Source: an uncultured Clostridia bacterium (GTDB lineage: Bacteria > Bacillota > Clostridia > TANB77 > CAG-508). From it: DNA of 64,000 nucleotides. The notes beneath the pieces were generated by a model. It was not told where the DNA came from and did not search any database. It was given only the letters and a program-made list of their open reading frames with translations. A program made the translations under genes and the position numbers. Shown one piece after another: positions 37,570 through 45,737 of this stretch (position 1 is its first letter; the number at the start of each line of letters is the position of its first letter). The DNA lies in contig CANQZP010000001.1 of the NCBI GenBank assembly GCA_947628395.1, positions 1 through 64,000 of the forward strand, read 5' to 3'.

Positions 37570-37835
37570 AAAAATTATTTTCTCCTTATAATTCCTCTTA
37601 TCAAATCTTACGGAAATTTACATTACTATTATATCTCATTAAAAATATTTTTTCAAATTCATATTTTTCATTTAAGTTAAATTTGAAGTTTTATTTTACT
37701 ATTTTCCTTAATTTTCTTTTAATTTTTTTATTTTTTCGAGCCTATTTATTATACAATATTAATTTTTATTAGTCAAATATTACATATTTTTTTATTTATT
37801 GTAAATAATAGTATAAATGAAATGGAGGTGCATTT

Positions 37836-38024
37836 ATGCCAAACTTAAGTCAAATAGAATTACAAGATTTAAGACATCTAATCGGTAGTCAAGATACAAA
37901 TTATCAAAAATTAACTAACTATGCTAATAGTTGCGTAGATCCACAAATTAAGCAGATGTTTACAAAATCAGCTCAAGACTGCTTAAATACAAAGCAAAAA
38001 TTAATGTCATTTTTATGTGAATAG
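37836..38024 (+). CDS. CotF-like spore coat protein, short form (62 aa)
   Basis: The ATG follows TGGAGGTG. The small helical protein (start MPNLSQIELQDLRHLIGSQD) fits the N-terminal half of CotF-type coat proteins found in pairs in Clostridia. The downstream gene, nine bases on, encodes a second CotF-like protein, so the two are co-transcribed. The assignment is by sequence feel and pairing; expression in sporulation is inferred. Confidence 0.65.
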   Translation: MPNLSQIELQDLRHLIGSQDTNYQKLTNYANSCVDPQIKQMFTKSAQDCLNTKQKLMSFLCE

Positions 38025-38033
38025 GAGGTTTTT

Positions 38034-38279
38034 ATGGACGAAAAATATATGGTAAATGATATTTTAGAAGGAACAAAAAGTACTTTAAAGACTTACGAAG
38101 GAGTAATAGTAGAAGCAGAAAATACAAATTTGAGACAAACAATTCAAGAACTTAGAAATTCTTGTGAAACTTTTCAATATGACTTATTCAAAGTAGCTCA
38201 GCTTAAAGGATATTATACTCCCGCAAGTCAAGCAAGCCAAGAAGAAATAAACCAAGTAAAAACAGAAGTGCAATCATAA
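38034..38279 (+). CDS. CotF-like spore coat protein (81 aa)
   Basis: The ATG follows AGGAGG. The sequence (MVNDILEGTKSTLKTYEGVI and LFKVAQLKGYYTPASQAS) matches the CotF pattern of a helical bundle ending in a GYY.PA motif. It is the second gene of a two-gene coat operon. Family A repeat GGGCGATTAAAATCGCCC follows directly and may act as the 3' hairpin. Confidence 0.75.
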   Translation: MDEKYMVNDILEGTKSTLKTYEGVIVEAENTNLRQTIQELRNSCETFQYDLFKVAQLKGYYTPASQASQEEINQVKTEVQS

Positions 38280-38285
38280 TGTTTT

Positions 38286-38309
38286 GCGGGCGATTAAAAT
38301 CGCCCCCAT
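38286..38309. repeat. Family A palindrome
   Basis: GCGGGCGATTAAAATCGCCC lies just after the CotF operon and before the convergent ATPase gene. It is a simple single copy. Confidence 0.8.
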
Positions 38310-38327
38310 GTTTTTTATCATCTTAAA

Positions 38328-39524
38328 TCATTCTAATAACCAATCTATCACATTAATCTTTTTAATTCCATTATAATCAGCTTCTAAATCCCTATCCATA
38401 GTCAAAATATATTTTGGATAATAATCTCCTGTTTTTTGTAATGATTTTAATTCCCTTTCTAAAGTCTTTTCATCTCTTGTTGTTAAAGCTACTTGATAAT
38501 ATATAAATCCATCTTTATTCTCAGCTACAAAGTCTATTTCAAGTTCATCAACTTTACCTGTATAAACTTTATAGCCTCTTCTTAATAATTCCAGAAACAC
38601 TACATTTTCTAATATGTGCCCCATATCATTACCAGCTTTTTTCCCAAGTAAAAAATTTCTAAAACCTAAATCTACAGCGTAATATTTATATCCGCTAAAA
38701 AGTACATTTTTTCCTTTTACGTCAAATCTATCTACTTTATATAATAAAAATGCCTCTAAAAAAGCTGAAATATAATTTTCTACTGTATGATTACTTGTAG
38801 CCCTATTCATACTAGTCAAAGTATCACTTATTTTTTTTGTTGAAATTTGACTTCCTATATTGTCAAGAATGTATTTAATTACACTTTCTAAAATCAATTT
38901 ATTATTTATATTATTCCTTAACATTATATCTTTATAGACTACTGTAGAAAAAATACCGTCTAAATAGCTATTTATTGTATCTGGATTAGTTTTAAATAAC
39001 TCCACAGTTTGAGGAAGTGAACCATATTTAAAATAGTCCAATAATTTTTTCTCTTTATCAATATTTTTATCAAATGCTGATAAATATTCTTTAAAAGACA
39101 AGGGTAACATTTTAATTTCAACATATCTACCTGATAAAAGAGTAGCAAGTTCTCCAGATAATAAATATGCATTTGAACCAGTTATATATAAATCAACATT
39201 TTTTTTGATATACAAACCGTCAACTGCTTTTTGGAAATCCTCAATCATTTGAACTTCATCTATAAAAATATAGTTCATTTTATTTTTGTTTAATTTTTCC
39301 TTTATATAATCATATAATTGCATATAATCATCAAAATACATATCAGGATCTTCAAGATTTATTTTTATTATTTGGTCATCTGAAACCCCATTTTGTTTTA
39401 AATAATCAATATATAAATCAAACAGTGTAGATTTTCCACATCTTCTAACACCTGTTACAATTTTTATTAGGTCTTGATCTTTAAAATTTATCAATTGTTT
39501 AAGATATTCTTGCCTTTCTATCAT
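38328..39524 (-). CDS. AAA ATPase with DUF4143 domain
   Basis: The ATG at 39524 (MIERQEYLKQL) is chosen because GAGGTGAT precedes it; the longer frame would start inside the promoter. The 398-residue protein has a Walker A (GVRRCGKST), a Walker B (YIFIDEVQM), a sensor-like ITGSNAYLL, and a C-terminal DUF4143 region with DLGFRNFLLG and ELEIDFVAE, resembling a degenerate PD-(D/E)XK nuclease. Such ATPases are common, mobile and of unsettled function. It is a single-gene unit with an operator-like inverted repeat at the promoter, suggesting tight control. Confidence 0.9.
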   Translation of the reverse strand: MIERQEYLKQLINFKDQDLIKIVTGVRRCGKSTLFDLYIDYLKQNGVSDDQIIKINLEDPDMYFDDYMQLYDYIKEKLNKNKMNYIFIDEVQMIEDFQKAVDGLYIKKNVDLYITGSNAYLLSGELATLLSGRYVEIKMLPLSFKEYLSAFDKNIDKEKKLLDYFKYGSLPQTVELFKTNPDTINSYLDGIFSTVVYKDIMLRNNINNKLILESVIKYILDNIGSQISTKKISDTLTSMNRATSNHTVENYISAFLEAFLLYKVDRFDVKGKNVLFSGYKYYAVDLGFRNFLLGKKAGNDMGHILENVVFLELLRRGYKVYTGKVDELEIDFVAENKDGFIYYQVALTTRDEKTLERELKSLQKTGDYYPKYILTMDRDLEADYNGIKKINVIDWLLE

Positions 39525-39542
39525 TTCTATCACCTCATATTT

Positions 39543-39615
39543 AGTATACACTAATTACACGATATCGTCAATAGTGTTGGAATTATTTTTCCAATACTAT
39601 TGTTTTTTAAATACT
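39543..39615 (-). promoter_or_regulatory. Promoter and operator-like inverted repeats of the DUF4143 ATPase gene
   Basis: Minus strand: TTGACG (39571-39566), 17-base spacer, TATACT (39548-39543). The -35 box overlaps an inverted repeat CAATAGTGTTGG / CCAATACTATTG (39570-39603), and a third half-site ACTATTGGA follows near 39610. A second promoter-like TTGAGA...TATAAT lies further upstream. The arrangement looks like a repressor site; no regulator gene is adjacent. Confidence 0.6.
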
Positions 39616-39671
39616 ATTGGAATTATTATACACTTTAGTATTGACATTTCTCAAGTATTTTATACTAAATA

Positions 39672-39994
39672 TTAAGTTTTTCCAGATACAAGGACGGCAA
39701 TGCCTATTTAAGTTAAGAAAATATACCCCAAAAAAAGCAAGTATAATAATTGATTTTTTTATAGCTTTGCTGTCGCAACTTTCAGATTAAAAAGTATTTC
39801 GTAGGGGCGATTATCAATCGCCCGTTCTTCGAAGAAAATGCGAAATACAAAAATATCTGTAAGTTGCTTCAATCGCACTCGCTTCGCTCGTTTGGTCGCT
39901 GCGCAGCTATTTAAAAATCAATTATTATACTGCTTTAATGAGTGAAAAAATTTTTCTTAACTTAAATAGACATTGCCGTCCCCATGTCTGAAAA
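39672..39994. repeat. Nested ~320-bp hairpin element
   Basis: Outer arms CAGATACAAGGACGGCAATG...TTAAGTTAAG (from 39679) and their complement (to 39991) enclose a second pair of arms (AGTATAATAATTGATTTTT near 39740 and its complement near 39910-39930), then GTATTTCG / CGAAATAC, and at the centre a family A palindrome. The outer end resembles the ends of family B palindromes. No protein-coding frame is present. It lies between the ATPase promoter and the end of pcrA. Confidence 0.8.
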
Positions 39995-39998
39995 AATT

Positions 39999-42287
39999 TT
40001 AATCAATAATCTCTAACCCTGCATATTTAGCCATAAGCCTCTTATGGCCAATCTTATCAAAAGTAATATCAACCTTCATATCGTCTCCTTCTTTTTCTAC
40101 ATAATTAATATTACCCTCTCCAAACTTCTTATGGAAAATCCTTTGACCTGCTCTATAAATAGAAACATCAATATCACTATTCTTTTGTTTTCCTAGATTA
40201 CTTAGGAAACTCTCTGCAGTTCTAAATTGAAATTCTGGTTTCTTAGATACAAAACTATCTGCCATCTGAACTTTATATGAATTAACTTTACTATTTGAAC
40301 CATAACTCCATTCGTATTTATAATCTCCGTAAGATTTTTTCTCTTCTACATCTCCAAAAGCTTCATCATATCCATCTAACAATTCTTTTGGAATTTCTTT
40401 AACAAATCTAGAAACCTGATTACAACTAGTAGAACCAAAAATAGTTCTTTGTCTAGCACAAGTTATAAATAAATTTTGTTTAGCCCTAGTAATTCCAACA
40501 TAAGCAAGACGTCTTTCCTCTTCCAATTCCTTTGGTTCTCCAATAGATTTATATCCTGGAAAAACCCCCTCTTCCATTCCTACTAAAAATACTGCCGGGA
40601 ACTCTAATCCCTTAGCACTATGAAGAGTCATAAGCGTAACTTGGTCTTCTTCATCACTAGCATTATCCAAATCAGTAGATAAAGTAATCCCCTCTAAAAA
40701 TTCCTCTAAAGAATTTTCAGCCATCTCTTCTTCAAACTCCATTGCAACAGTCAAGAACTCATCTAAATTCTCTAATCTTGTTTCTGCTTCTGCAGTATTC
40801 TCATCTTCTAATGCCTTTATATATCCTGTCTTTTTCAAAGTATCTTTTATAAGTTCTGTAATTGAAACATCATCTTTCAAATTTCTCAATTCTTCAATTT
40901 GAGATACAAATTCTCTAGAATTTAAAAATACTCTAGCAAGTCCAAATTCATCAGCTCTCTTTATAACTTCATACATTGATACACCATTTTGAGCAGCAAG
41001 CATTTCTACTTTTTCTAAACTTGTCCTTCCTATTCCCCTTTTAGGCTCATTTATAATCCTAGTCAAACTTAGATTATCAGCAGTATTTTGAATCAATCTT
41101 AAATATGCAATTATATCTTTAATTTCTTTTCTTTCATAGAACTTTAATCCACCAATAATTCTATAAGGAATATCTTCTCTTCTTAAAATATCCTCAATAC
41201 TACGAGATTGGCTGTTCATTCTATAAAGTACAGCAAAATCTTGATAAGTCAAATATTCTTCTCTTCTAAGTCTATTAATTTGCTCTACAATATAATTTGC
41301 CTCATCATATTCATCAGTTCCTCTATAAATATTTAAAGAATTACCTTTACCATTTTCAGTCCATAATTTCTTCTCATATTTAGTCTCATTATTTTTTATA
41401 ACAGAATTTGCAGCATCTAAAATATTTTGAGTACATCTATAATTTTGCTCAAGTTTAATGATTTTTGTTCCTGGAAAATCTTTTTCAAAATTTAATATAT
41501 TAGTAATATCTGCTCCTCTGAAAGAATATATACCTTGATCATTATCTCCAACAACAGTAATATTTCCATACCTAGCAGCAAGCATAGAAACTAAAGTAAA
41601 CTGAGCCTTATTAGTATCTTGATATTCATCAACCAAAATATATTTAAATTTATCAGAATAATATTCTAAAACATCTGGATTTTCAGACAAAATCTTGATT
41701 GTATAATTGATAATATCATCAAAATCAATAGCATTATTTTCCCTTAATTTACTCTGATATAACTTATAAATTTCAGCTATAGTCTGTTTTCTAAACTCTC
41801 CATTAGTTCTAACCGCATACATATCTGGCTCTAACATCTCATTTTTTGCATTACTAATTTCAGATAGAACAGATCTATCTGTAAATAATTTATCATCTAT
41901 ATTTAGCTGTTTTAAGCACTGTTTAACTAAAGTTCTTTGATCAGAAGTATCAAAAATAATAAAAGAAGATGTAAAACCTATTCTATCTATATATCTTCTT
42001 AAAATCCTAACACAAATAGAGTGAAAAGTACCAATCCACATATCTTTAGCAACTTCACCAACTAGCTTTTCAACTCTTTCCTTCATTTCATTTGCAGCTT
42101 TATTAGTAAAAGTAATAGCAAGAATATTCCAAGGTTTAACACCCTTTTCATGCATTAAATATGCAACCTTATGAGTAAGAACCTTAGTCTTACCACTACC
42201 AGCCCCCGCAATAACCAAACAAGGCCCTTCCGTAGCCAAAACCGCTTCTCTTTGTTTATCATTTAATTCATCTATTATATCACTCAT
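39999..42287 (-). CDS. pcrA: ATP-dependent DNA helicase PcrA/UvrD
   Basis: This is a superfamily 1A 3'-5' helicase for nucleotide-excision repair, replication restart and removal of RecA filaments. The 762-residue protein shows motif I (GAGSGKT, residues about 30), motif II (LVDEYQDTN), motif III (GDNDQGIYSFRGA), motif IV (QNYRC), motif V (TLHSAKGLEF) and motif VI (YVGITRAK), all intact, with the usual C-terminal Tudor-like tail (GQRIFHKKFGEG). The ATG follows GGAGA. It stands alone with no neighbour in the same operon. Confidence 0.96.
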   Translation of the reverse strand: MSDIIDELNDKQREAVLATEGPCLVIAGAGSGKTKVLTHKVAYLMHEKGVKPWNILAITFTNKAANEMKERVEKLVGEVAKDMWIGTFHSICVRILRRYIDRIGFTSSFIIFDTSDQRTLVKQCLKQLNIDDKLFTDRSVLSEISNAKNEMLEPDMYAVRTNGEFRKQTIAEIYKLYQSKLRENNAIDFDDIINYTIKILSENPDVLEYYSDKFKYILVDEYQDTNKAQFTLVSMLAARYGNITVVGDNDQGIYSFRGADITNILNFEKDFPGTKIIKLEQNYRCTQNILDAANSVIKNNETKYEKKLWTENGKGNSLNIYRGTDEYDEANYIVEQINRLRREEYLTYQDFAVLYRMNSQSRSIEDILRREDIPYRIIGGLKFYERKEIKDIIAYLRLIQNTADNLSLTRIINEPKRGIGRTSLEKVEMLAAQNGVSMYEVIKRADEFGLARVFLNSREFVSQIEELRNLKDDVSITELIKDTLKKTGYIKALEDENTAEAETRLENLDEFLTVAMEFEEEMAENSLEEFLEGITLSTDLDNASDEEDQVTLMTLHSAKGLEFPAVFLVGMEEGVFPGYKSIGEPKELEEERRLAYVGITRAKQNLFITCARQRTIFGSTSCNQVSRFVKEIPKELLDGYDEAFGDVEEKKSYGDYKYEWSYGSNSKVNSYKVQMADSFVSKKPEFQFRTAESFLSNLGKQKNSDIDVSIYRAGQRIFHKKFGEGNINYVEKEGDDMKVDITFDKIGHKRLMAKYAGLEIID

Positions 42288-42389
42288 TTATTTCTCCTAT
42301 TTTTGCGAATTTATGTTTGTATTATATTTTTAAATTAATAAAATGTCAATACAGTATTTACTTTTTCTTTTTTAATTTGTTTTATTTTT

Positions 42390-43137
42390 CTACACATACA
42401 TTGCCGCAATTCCCATCAAAAAACCTATAATATTCCCTATAATAGGTAACCTTCCCTGATACATCTTCTTTGACTCAGGAATAAGCTCACCAGAAACAAT
42501 ATAAAGCATAGCCCCAGCCGCAAAAGATAAAGAAAAACTAATCAAAGATTCAGAAATAATACCAATAAGTGCCCCAATACAAGCTCCAATTCCAGTAGTA
42601 ACACCTGATAAAGCTGTATAAATAACAGCAGTCTTAGCAGTCATCCCACCATTCTTCAAAGGAACTGCCATAGAAATTCCGCTCTGGAATATCATGAATT
42701 AAAATAGCAATAGCAAGTGAAAAACCAAGTTTAGTAGAAGCATCAAAACCACTTCCAATTGCCAAACCCTCTGGAAGATTATGAACAGCCAATCCAATAC
42801 CAACTACAATTCCAGTTCTCAATAAATCCCCCTGCTTTCCACCCTTAGACTTAGTCATACTTTTGATCTTACCATCACAAACAATCATAGCTACTACACC
42901 AACTAAAATTCCTATAAGAGAACTTGATATATCAGATATAGCAAGCGATTCAGGAATAAGCTCAAAACAAATAATAGCAAGCATAAGACCCGCCGCAAAC
43001 TCTAAAATAAAACTAAGCTTCCTATTAGACTTTATATTAAACAAACTACCAAGAATTCCACCTAAAGTAGTACCAAACGTACCAAAAAATAATCCAAGTA
43101 ATGTAGTTTTTATAACATATCCCAAAACTATCACCAT
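42390..43137 (-). CDS. ZIP family metal transporter, one +1 frame change
   Basis: This is a GufA/ZupT-type divalent metal (zinc) transporter of the inner membrane. Frame one runs 43137-42682, frame two 42680-42390; skipping the C at 42681 gives 248 residues, normal for the subfamily, with about eight membrane helices. The first metal motif HNLPEGLAIG lies before the junction, and the second, HDIPEGISMAV, spans it: the restored residue is its conserved glycine. The start is uncertain: the ATG at 43137 and GTG just after it both lie close to a weak AGGATGGTGAT site. No stops or other breaks are seen. Confidence 0.85.
42679..42681 (-). other. CGG frame-change site of the ZIP transporter gene
   Basis: Coding strand reads GAT ATT CCA GAG CGG AAT. 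Skipping the C at 42681 gives GAG GGA ATT TCT ATG, restoring HDIPEGISMA. The zero frame ends 15 codons later. The glycine is part of the conserved H(N/D)xPEG motif of ZIP proteins. Confidence 0.9.
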
Positions 43138-43226
43138 CCTACCATTTTCTCTTAATAATATTCACGTAAAAAAACTTTATACCAACAAAAGAAAATAGAA
43201 TAGCAAAAGAACAAAAAAAGCAAAGC

Positions 43227-43296
43227 TTCAGACAGGGGAACGGAGTTATTTGTCTAAGATTCTCCAAAATCTTAGACAAATAACTCCGTCCACTCT
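43227..43296. repeat. Family B palindrome
   Basis: This is an inverted repeat with arms GGAACGGAGTTATTTGTCTA and its complement (a few mismatches) around a short centre, between the YbaK gene and the ZIP gene. It is a somewhat diverged copy of the element at 28610. Confidence 0.85.
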
Positions 43297-43319
43297 ATAT
43301 AATCAACGGTTTATCCTAT

Positions 43320-43796
43320 TTAAATTTTTATAAAATCAATATTGTAGAATCTCAATATTTTTTCTAATCCATTTGGATTAAATGTTACTGATAAAGTATT
43401 TATATTTGGATGAAAAGCTACTTTTTCACAATCAAATATTTCTTTATCTATAATAATAGTTACATCTAATTTTTCTACATTTACAATATTAAATATTGAA
43501 ACAGAACCTTTTTTAATTTTTAATTTTTCATATAAAGCATCCTCATCGCCAAAGCTTAATCTTGATTCTTGTAACTGACTTTGAAGTTCTTTTAAGTTTA
43601 CCCTTTTGTCTATTGTTGTTATATATAAATAATATTTACTTTTATTACTATTTCTAAGGAAAAGATTTTTGCATATTTTAGCATCAATCTTTATATTATA
43701 TTTTTCAGTATCCTCAGATGAAAAAAGTGGCGGATGCTCTATAACATCATATTCTATTTCTAACTTTTCTAATAAATCATATACTTTACTATCCAT
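43320..43796 (-). CDS. YbaK/ProX-type aminoacyl-tRNA deacylase domain protein
   Basis: The protein (158 residues) matches the stand-alone YbaK/ProXp family that hydrolyses mischarged tRNA such as Ala-tRNA-Pro or Cys-tRNA-Pro. Seen are YDVIEHPPLFSSEDTEKYN near the N-terminus, KNLFLRNSNKSKYYLYIT (the substrate-pocket strand), LGSVS-like KKGSVSIFNIVN and FHPNINTLSVTF near the end. Its ribosome site is weak. It is a single gene between a family B and a family C palindrome. Which tRNA it edits cannot be told from the sequence. Confidence 0.85.
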   Translation of the reverse strand: MDSKVYDLLEKLEIEYDVIEHPPLFSSEDTEKYNIKIDAKICKNLFLRNSNKSKYYLYITTIDKRVNLKELQSQLQESRLSFGDEDALYEKLKIKKGSVSIFNIVNVEKLDVTIIIDKEIFDCEKVAFHPNINTLSVTFNPNGLEKILRFYNIDFIKI

Positions 43797-43876
43797 TTTT
43801 TTTACCCAATTTTTTTATTCAATATAATAACACTTAAAATTTCATTTGTCAAAACTTCTTTCAAACAAAAGGACAA

Positions 43877-43937
43877 CCCAAAGGGGACACCTTCCAAAAG
43901 TCTCAGACTGAGACTTTTGGAAGGTGTCCCCTTTGGG
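43877..43937. repeat. Family C perfect palindrome, 30-bp arms
   Basis: The arms CCCAAAGGGGACACCTTCCA AAAGTCTCAG are perfectly complementary over 30 bases about a single central base at 43907. The right arm ends immediately before the stop codon triplet of the LOG-like gene. No second copy of this family is in the window. Confidence 0.95.
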
Positions 43938-44459
43938 CTACAAAGATCTTATTGCTTTTTCTACTGCTTCTTTCGGACTTTTCACTTCAATACATTTTAA
44001 TCTTTTTCTCTCATCAAAAAATGTATCAGATAGTTTTTCAGACCATCCACCAAATCCCGAAACAGTTATAATTGGTATTCCTGCCTGATATGCTATAGCC
44101 ATTTCTGTTAATGTCCCGGAACCACCACTAATTGCTATAATTACATCACATGAAAGAACAAGTGTAAATTCTCTACCTCCTCCAACATCTAATCCAGATG
44201 GAATTAAAACATCAGGTCTAAAATCACCACAAATTTCTTTATTTTTTCCATAAGTTATTCCTACTGTCATTCCTCCATTTTTACTAGCCTCTATCGCAGC
44301 TATTGTTGATAAAGAACTATAATCTTTTTCAGCTCCATAAACTAATATATTTCCACTCTGAGCAATTAATTTTCCTACTTCTTTTGCAAATTCTACAAGA
44401 TCTTCTCCATAATTTAAATCAGCGGCACTCCCCATAATCCCTATTTGCATTTTTTTCAT
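43938..44459 (-). CDS. LOG-like Rossmann protein (TIGR00725-type)
   Basis: This 173-residue protein has a Rossmann fold of the LOG/TIGR00725 type. Visible motifs are IGIMGSAAD at the N-terminus, the ISGGSGTLTEMAIAY loop (the family's PGGxGTxxE with Ser for Pro), and GGGREFTLVLSCDVI. Relatives hydrolyse nucleoside 5'-monophosphates at the glycosidic bond or bind nucleotides; activity here is untested. Its start overlaps the end of the upstream PRTase-like gene by 41 bases, and AAAGGA precedes its ATG, so both are expressed together behind the leader-peptide attenuator. Confidence 0.8.
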   Translation of the reverse strand: MKKMQIGIMGSAADLNYGEDLVEFAKEVGKLIAQSGNILVYGAEKDYSSLSTIAAIEASKNGGMTVGITYGKNKEICGDFRPDVLIPSGLDVGGGREFTLVLSCDVIIAISGGSGTLTEMAIAYQAGIPIITVSGFGGWSEKLSDTFFDERKRLKCIEVKSPKEAVEKAIRSL

Positions 44460-45384
44460 AATAAATCAATCCTTTCTTTAAAATATTTATAACTCTATCA
44501 TCATTATTAGTATTGATGATTTTTTCTGGCATATCACTCATAGTAACTTTTCTTCCAGAATTATCTTCAATACACTTCCATAAAAATATTGATCTCATAA
44601 GACAACTCTTTGAAAAATAATCTTCATATTTTCTTGGAATTGATGCACGATTTACAGCATCTCCAAATGGTCTGAAATATGGAGATTTTAAAATTCCCTT
44701 TGTTTCATTCGCCACAGAAATTCCTGATTGTGCAATTCCAAAATAAAAATCTCTTTCACATATTTGATCAATAACATTTTCTCCTAATAGGCAACCACAT
44801 TTCAAGCCTTTTTCTAATATTTTATTAAAATATTTATATCCAGCTTCAGTTGAAATTGATGCTCTTATACCTTTTACATCAACACCATTTTCTTTAAATT
44901 TTTTTATCAGATTATTAAGTACATTTCCTGAAAATACTACATCATCAACTAATATAATCTCATTTCTCTTCTCCTCAGTAAGTTTTTGAGAAATATTTTT
45001 TATCTGATTATCTACACTTTTTAAATCATTTGGATTTTTTCTTGAAACTAATTCTTTAGATTTATCTAATCTAGTACAGTCTAAGAATATACTATCATTA
45101 TCACCTTCAAAATATATTTTGTCTAGTGAAACAATAGGATAACCTAATGAATCTTCTAAAGAATCATACATAAAATTTTGCATATCTTTTTCACTAAATA
45201 TAACAACCTTGTTATCAAAAATTTTATTTGTATCTTTTTTAAAGTCTTCTCTTAGAACTTCTATTTGACATTCTTTAGGAACAATTAATCCGTTTTTAGT
45301 ATAATCAAAATCCAGAGCATTTTTACCATTTAAAATTCTGAAAATATCATTACTAAAAACAATTCCTTCATTTATTTTTATCAT
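44419..45384 (-). CDS. Phosphoribosyltransferase-like protein
   Basis: The ATG at 45384 (MIKINEGIVF) follows AAAGGTGATT; the longer frame would begin at GTG inside that site. The 321-residue protein contains a PRTase PRPP-binding signature EIILVDDVVFSGNVLNNLI at residues about 165-183, but no recognisable hood or partner domain, and the remainder is not familiar. The C-terminal part includes SIFLWKCIEDNSGRK. It forms an operon with the LOG-like gene. The two families both act on ribose-phosphate compounds, suggesting nucleotide salvage or stress chemistry, but this is inference. Upstream lies a long leader with an attenuator. Confidence 0.6.
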   Translation of the reverse strand: MIKINEGIVFSNDIFRILNGKNALDFDYTKNGLIVPKECQIEVLREDFKKDTNKIFDNKVVIFSEKDMQNFMYDSLEDSLGYPIVSLDKIYFEGDNDSIFLDCTRLDKSKELVSRKNPNDLKSVDNQIKNISQKLTEEKRNEIILVDDVVFSGNVLNNLIKKFKENGVDVKGIRASISTEAGYKYFNKILEKGLKCGCLLGENVIDQICERDFYFGIAQSGISVANETKGILKSPYFRPFGDAVNRASIPRKYEDYFSKSCLMRSIFLWKCIEDNSGRKVTMSDMPEKIINTNNDDRVINILKKGLIYYEKNANRDYGECR

Positions 45385-45442
45385 GTTAATCACCTTTCTT
45401 TCTTAGAAGATTTATGAAATTAGAAATATTTAAAAACAAAAT

Positions 45443-45556
45443 AAAGATAGATTAGAAACAGTCCAGGTAAGTCATATAACCTAAGTTTTTTTATATACAA
45501 AAAAACTATTTGTAAAAATAATTTCCTACAAATAGTTTTATATCTAATCTATCTTT
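45443..45556 (-). terminator. Attenuator terminator in the leader of the PRTase-LOG operon
   Basis: On the minus strand a 12-bp perfect stem (AAACTATTTGTA at 45538-45527 / TACAAATAGTTT at 45514-45503) is followed by about seven T. It is enclosed by a 14-bp inverted repeat (45556-45543 / 45456-45443, AAAGATAGATTAGA and complement). It sits between the leader ORF and the PRTase gene, so termination there would prevent expression. Confidence 0.75.
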
Positions 45557-45627
45557 TAATAAATATTTTTAAACTATCGTAGGCACAAGGAATTTAGCCT
45601 GCACCTACGTCTTTACTCAGACAATAG

Positions 45628-45681
45628 TTACAAGCTCCTACGATGATGATGTAATTCGTTTAAAAATATTTCTTTATTCAT
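45628..45681 (-). CDS. Leader peptide MNKEIFLNELHHHRRSL (17 aa)
   Basis: A short frame with AAGGAG seven bases before its ATG begins about 17 bases after a consensus promoter. Its end contains three His and two Arg codons (CAT CAT CAT CGT AGG). The codons overlap ATCGTAGG, which is complementary to CCTACGAT further down the leader, giving alternative pairings that ribosome position could select. It is not a gene product in its own right but probably a regulatory uORF; the inducing signal is unknown. Confidence 0.6.
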   Translation of the reverse strand: MNKEIFLNELHHHRRSL

Positions 45682-45703
45682 AATTACTCTCCTTAATGTT
45701 TTT

Positions 45704-45732
45704 AGATTAACATAAATTTAAAATGTTGTCAA
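45704..45732 (-). promoter_or_regulatory. Promoter for the PRTase-LOG leader
   Basis: TTGACA (45732-45727), 17-base spacer, TAATCT (45709-45704). It is located just after the tyrS stop, so the operon is independent of tyrS. Confidence 0.8.
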
Positions 45733-45737
45733 GTTTT

